Of a stretch of DNA of 64,000 bases, positions 60,489 through 64,000 are shown piece after piece. Position numbers and translations under genes: made by a program. This DNA comes from Actinotignum timonense (GTDB lineage: Bacteria > Actinomycetota > Actinomycetes > Actinomycetales > Actinomycetaceae), in contig NZ_JASOKT010000004.1 in the NCBI RefSeq assembly GCF_030216305.1, positions 83,538-147,537 of the forward strand. The letters are read 5' to 3'. The notes beneath the pieces are model-generated. The model did no database searches. It worked only from the letters and a program-made list of their open reading frames with translations, and had not been told where the DNA came from. Positions within the stretch are counted from its first letter, which is position 1. Each line of letters opens with the position of its first letter.

Positions 60489-60515
60489 GCGTCGTCGTAC
60501 CAAGAACGACGACGC
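60489..60515. terminator. inverted motif hairpin between convergent genes
   Basis: GCGTCGTCGT (60489-60498) and ACGACGACGC (60506-60515) form a perfect 10-bp stem with a 7-nt loop, between the acyltransferase and the GT2 gene. The left arm is a GGTACGACGACGC copy (minus strand), so the dispersed motif here forms a terminator-like hairpin. Confidence 0.6.
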
Positions 60516-60520
60516 CGGGC

Positions 60521-61408
60521 CTAGCTGCCGAGCAGGTGACGCAGCAGGGTACGTATCCCGGTGGAGCTGCGCTCCTTGAGGGCCCGCGGCAGCAAGGTGG
60601 CGGCGTAGAGGCGTGAGGTGGCGTGCAACCGGGCCGCCCGCTGGGCTTTGGTCCAGCCGCGGCGCTTCATCTCCTCCGCAGCGAGCGCGAAATAGCGCCG
60701 TTCCCCGGCGAAGCGGGTGCCGTCTAGAAGCTTGGAGGCGGAGGCGGAAGAATCGTGGCGGCGGTAACGGAAGCACACGGTGGGCTCCACGAGCAGGGAA
60801 GCACCGGCGGCCAGCATATCGACGACGATAGCGAGATCCTGGATGAGGGGGAAGCCGGGGCGGAAGGGGGTGGCGCGAATGGTCTCGGTGCGGAAAACGA
60901 GCGAGGGCCAGTAGAGCCAGTCCCCGGTGAGGAGTACCGCGGCGGCACCTTCCCCGGAAATAACATTGCCCATCCGGGTGGAGCGCTTGCGCAGCGAGGT
61001 TTTGATGCGGTCCCCCAGCGGAGAAATAACGGTGCCCTCCGCGTCGATCGGGCGCACCCCGGGCTGAATAATATCGATGGTGGGGTGGGCGGCAATAGCG
61101 GCCTGGATGGTGGAAACAAAATTCGGTTCCATCACGTCATCGCAGCCCATGAACATCATGTACTCGGCGGTGGCCAGCTTCAGGCAGGTTTCGTAGTTTT
61201 CGGTAATGCCGCGGTTCGTTTCGTTGCGGATATAGGTGATGCGCTCATCATGCAGCTGGGCGAAGTAGTCGGGAACGCTCTCATCGGGATAGCAATCGTC
61301 CACCACGGTGAGCTTCCACTCATCGCTATCCTGGGCCAGGACCGATTCCACGGTTTGGAAGAGGTAGTCCGGGTTCCCCCAGAAGGGCAGCATGATATCG
61401 AGGCGCAT
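60521..61408 (-). CDS. GT2 glycosyltransferase
   Basis: A 295-residue GT2 protein. It has MLPFWGNPDYLFQTVESVL, VVDDCYPDE, a metal site in MFMGCDDVMEP and CFRYRRHDSSASA. The start MRLDIM is preferred; AAAGGA lies 9 nt upstream. Donor and linkage are unknown. It converges on the acyltransferase gene. Confidence 0.83.
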   Translation of the reverse strand: MRLDIMLPFWGNPDYLFQTVESVLAQDSDEWKLTVVDDCYPDESVPDYFAQLHDERITYIRNETNRGITENYETCLKLATAEYMMFMGCDDVMEPNFVSTIQAAIAAHPTIDIIQPGVRPIDAEGTVISPLGDRIKTSLRKRSTRMGNVISGEGAAAVLLTGDWLYWPSLVFRTETIRATPFRPGFPLIQDLAIVVDMLAAGASLLVEPTVCFRYRRHDSSASASKLLDGTRFAGERRYFALAAEEMKRRGWTKAQRAARLHATSRLYAATLLPRALKERSSTGIRTLLRHLLGS

Positions 61409-61621
61409 CGGGCGTGATCCTTTCTGTGGCGAAGCGGCTTTGCGTTTCGCCGCCATCCGTACTAGCGCCTATTATGGCACGGGCGCGCTCAGGGCGCTGG
61501 TCCGGGCGGGCGCGCAGCGGGCGCGGTGAGCCAGCCTGCCCGAAGCGTGCCGTTAGCCCGGCTGCCCGGGCGGGCCGCGCCCTATACTTAAGAAATCCTG
61601 CGAAGAGAAAGGCCATCCGTG

Positions 61622-62941
61622 ATGTCCACCGCCGCTGGCCAGAGCTCAGAAACTGCCGGGGCTGCGCTGCCCGTTGCCTTAGGGGGTGCCTCCGGGGCGC
61701 TGTCCGGTTTCTTTATTACGGTGGTGAGCGCACGCTCGCTCTCCCCTACCGATAACACCCTGTTTTTGACCTTCTGGGCCGCCCTTTTCGCCATTATTGC
61801 CATCGTGGCGGGCCTCCAAAATGAAGTGACGCGAGCGGTGCGCCAGGACCGGGTGGAGAGCCTCGAACGCGTGGAAAGCGGCGAACGGGTGGAAAACCCT
61901 GAGCGGGTGGAAAGCCGCGCGGGTGTGGATTCCGGGGCCGCGGGCCCGCGTTACCGCACTTCGCCGGTCCTCATCTGTGCGGGGGTGGGCGTATGCGCCG
62001 CGCTCCTGGTGCTGGCTGCCACGCCGCTGTGGCTGCGAGTCTTTCACGGGTTTTCCGGGCGCGGGCTCCTCATTGCTTTTATTGCCCTGGGGGTGCTTCT
62101 CAACAGCGTGCATTTAGGGCTCCTCGGAGTTTTCGCGGGGCGCGGGAAGTGGAAGATTTTCGGTACCCTCACCTCGCTGGAACCGGCCCTGCGTTTCCTC
62201 TTCATTGCGGTAGCCGGATATCTCAGCCTTGCGCTCCACCTCTACGCCCTCGCCTGCGTGCTGGCCTGCGGTACCTGGCTGCTGCTCAGCGCCGCGCCGG
62301 GGGTGCGGGCTTTGGCACGCACCCGCATTAATATTGCGCCGCGGGGTTTGGTGCGCCGCCTCTTGCTCGCCATGGCCGCCACCGGGGCCAGCGCGCTTCT
62401 TATTAACGGTTTTCCGCTCCTTATGAGCCTGACCACCGAGCCGGTGGTGTTCTCTAAAGCAGCCCCGCTCATTCAAGCGGTGTCCGTGACTAGGGCTCCC
62501 CTCATGCTTCCCCTGGTGGCTTTCCAGTCCATGGTGATCACGGTCTTCGTCCAGCACCCCGAACGCACCCGCGGCTATTTGCTGCGTCTGGCCGTTATTG
62601 TGGGCGGAATTGGCGGGGTTGGCGCCCTGGCCGCGGCCGCGTGCGGCCCGTGGCTCATGGCGGTTATTTTCGGGCCGGCTTATGCGAATACTCCCCTGAT
62701 CCTGGGCTTCTTGGTGCTTGCTGCGGCCTGCCTGGCTCTTCTTACCCTGACCGGGGCGGTGGCGCTGGCTGCCGATCACCACCGGCTCAATATTCTGGGC
62801 TGGTGCGTGGCCCTGGTGGTCTCCGTCGCCATCATGCTCCTCCCCGTATCCCTGGAAACGCGCACGGTTATCTCCCTGGTGGTGGGCCCGCTGCTGGGGA
62901 GCATCTGCCATATCTTCGGCCTGGTGCGCCGCACTCGATAG
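61622..62941 (+). CDS. MVF/Wzx-like flippase or membrane protein
   Basis: A 439-residue membrane protein with about 12 helices, similar to the polysaccharide flippase (MVF) superfamily by its even spread of hydrophobic segments and the absence of ATPase or transferase motifs. Between helices 2 and 3 it carries a charged loop made of four RVESxE units (18-bp coding repeats, 61850-61921). GTG at 61619 directly before the ATG may also start it; AGAAAGG is upstream. TATACT at 61583 may be the -10. Works beside Wzm/Wzt, so the locus may export two glycans. Confidence 0.68.
   Translation: MSTAAGQSSETAGAALPVALGGASGALSGFFITVVSARSLSPTDNTLFLTFWAALFAIIAIVAGLQNEVTRAVRQDRVESLERVESGERVENPERVESRAGVDSGAAGPRYRTSPVLICAGVGVCAALLVLAATPLWLRVFHGFSGRGLLIAFIALGVLLNSVHLGLLGVFAGRGKWKIFGTLTSLEPALRFLFIAVAGYLSLALHLYALACVLACGTWLLLSAAPGVRALARTRINIAPRGLVRRLLLAMAATGASALLINGFPLLMSLTTEPVVFSKAAPLIQAVSVTRAPLMLPLVAFQSMVITVFVQHPERTRGYLLRLAVIVGGIGGVGALAAAACGPWLMAVIFGPAYANTPLILGFLVLAAACLALLTLTGAVALAADHHRLNILGWCVALVVSVAIMLLPVSLETRTVISLVVGPLLGSICHIFGLVRRTR
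61850..61921 (+). repeat. four 18-bp coding repeats in the flippase-like gene
   Basis: Four consecutive 18-bp units encode RVESLE, RVESGE, RVENPE and RVESRA. They lie in a cytoplasmic or external loop between membrane helices and may vary in number between strains. Confidence 0.85.
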
Positions 62942-63004
62942 CACGCTAGCGCCGGAGCGGCGCGCGGGTACCATGGAGACTACTGAGCTGACCTAGGAGG
63001 AAAC

Positions 63005-63994
63005 ATGGCACGGGTATCCGTTATCACTCCCGCCTACCGCGGTGAGGACACTATTCGGCGCGCGGTTGTATCGGTCCTGGGCCAAACCATGCCCGATGTG
63101 GAGCTCATCGTTGTGGATGATCACTCCCCGGATAACACCGCCGGCGTGCTGCGCGACCTGGAAAAAGAACTTGCCGATAACCGCCTCACCGTGATCTACC
63201 ACGAGAATAATACCGGGGTCTCCGGGGCCCGGAACTCCGCCCTTGAGCGCGCGTCCGGGGACTATATTGCTTTCCTTGACGGGGATGATTACTGGGAATC
63301 CATCTATCTGGAACGGATGCTGCGTGAAGTAGAAAGCGCGCCCGATACCGATGTGGTGTGCTGCGGGCGCACTATTCATCTTTCCAACGGCCAGACGCGC
63401 ACCGAACATTCTCGTTTCCTCGGCACCCTGGCGGGCGCGGAGGCGGTACGTGCTTTCCTCACCGATAACCTCACCCCGTTCCTCTGGGATAAGCTTTTCG
63501 CCGCTGCCACTTTCCAGGGACTACGTTTCCCCGAGCATATTCACCGCGGGGAAGATCAGGTTGTTGCCGCGATAGCACTTTCCCGGGCCCGGCGCGTCAC
63601 CTCAATTCCCGATGCCCTGGCCAATTACGTGGTGGGCACCCAGTCTCTCACTTGGGGTCGCGTTCCCGATCCGCAAGAATACGAGGATGCCGCACGTTTC
63701 CTAGCCGAGCAGCTCGGACCGGAATGGATGGCAGAACCGGAAAACCTTTCCGCTTTTTTGGTGTATCGCACCCTCGCCATGATGATCTTGGCGCAATCGG
63801 CCATGCGTTCGGAGAAAGACACCGCCGATATTGTGCGCGCGGCAAGGAGCTCTATTAGCTTGCCCATGCTGCGCGCTACCGCGCAGGCTCGCCCGCAGCT
63901 GGCGGCCGGAGCCGCCCTGCTGCGTACCTGCCCCGCGCTCTACCGCAAGATCTACCTGCGCTACGTGCGCAGCACCTACGCCATCGCGGATTAA
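63005..63994 (+). CDS. GT2 glycosyltransferase
   Basis: A 329-residue GT2 protein, complete at the window end. It has VSVITPAYRGEDTIRRAV, VVDDHSPDN, GARNSALERASGDYIAFLDGDDYW with the metal-binding DGDD, and FPEHIHRGEDQVVA. The family includes capsule and wall teichoic-like polymer transferases; the sugar is unknown. AGGAGGAAAC precedes the ATG. Confidence 0.87.
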   Translation: MARVSVITPAYRGEDTIRRAVVSVLGQTMPDVELIVVDDHSPDNTAGVLRDLEKELADNRLTVIYHENNTGVSGARNSALERASGDYIAFLDGDDYWESIYLERMLREVESAPDTDVVCCGRTIHLSNGQTRTEHSRFLGTLAGAEAVRAFLTDNLTPFLWDKLFAAATFQGLRFPEHIHRGEDQVVAAIALSRARRVTSIPDALANYVVGTQSLTWGRVPDPQEYEDAARFLAEQLGPEWMAEPENLSAFLVYRTLAMMILAQSAMRSEKDTADIVRAARSSISLPMLRATAQARPQLAAGAALLRTCPALYRKIYLRYVRSTYAIAD

Positions 63995-64000
63995 TAGCGG

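Overview
The window is about 64 kb of high-GC DNA from an actinobacterium. An MtrA-MtrB-LpqB operon, a WhiB2-type regulator, DUF3499 beside an MMP-like protein, DUF5719, an FprA-type reductase, a long-form ribosome hibernation factor and a proline/alanine-rich acidic NusG extension all point there. The gene order tRNA-Tyr/Thr/Met, rpmG, murB, add, aminotransferase, tRNA-Trp, secE, nusG, rplK, rplA, rplJ, rplL, together with a secreted phosphatase carrying 45-residue repeats, suggests the Actinomycetaceae. I cannot name the genus.

Region 1 (1-17.7 kb) is a core translation block. The minus strand carries tRNA-Trp, secE, nusG, rplK, rplA, rplJ and rplL, with an L10 leader and attenuator before rplJ. 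A polytopic membrane gene sits between rplA and rplJ. Further right lie an aminotransferase, a 1258-residue secreted protein with two complete alkaline phosphatase domains, an APH-like kinase, adenosine deaminase, murB, rpmG and three tRNAs read from a TTGACA/TAATCT promoter.

Region 2 (17.7-33 kb) is housekeeping and envelope control: fprA with a lipoate ligase, hpf, comF, the overlapping mtrA-mtrB-lpqB operon, the divergent DUF3499 and MMP-like genes, a 1005-residue glycosyltransferase/membrane protein coupled to DUF5719, and whiB2.

Region 3 (33-64 kb) is a large cell-wall polysaccharide locus. It has rfbA, rfbD and rfbC for dTDP-L-rhamnose (rmlB is not in the window), a probable dTDP-rhamnose 4-epimerase, a Wzm/Wzt ABC exporter whose ATPase has a carbohydrate-binding tail, a separate MVF/Wzx-like flippase, an O-acyltransferase, a DUF2304 protein, several DUF2142/GT-C-like membrane proteins and about nine soluble or membrane-anchored glycosyltransferases. 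Two of these are GT2-GT4 fusions. One fusion is preceded, with a 4-nt overlap, by what looks like a catalytically dead relative of itself.

The most unusual DNA is non-coding. Three 88-bp elements (1461-1548, 20325-20412, 20439-20526) each carry a 12-mer three times: at the left end, about 30 bp inside, and inverted at the right end. Two sequence classes change all three copies together. A short motif, GGTACGACG(N)CGCAGC, is scattered through spacers and a few genes. A 20-bp phased repeat array sits directly before rfbA. Many genes have a -10-like hexamer exactly 6 nt before the start codon, so leaderless transcription appears common.
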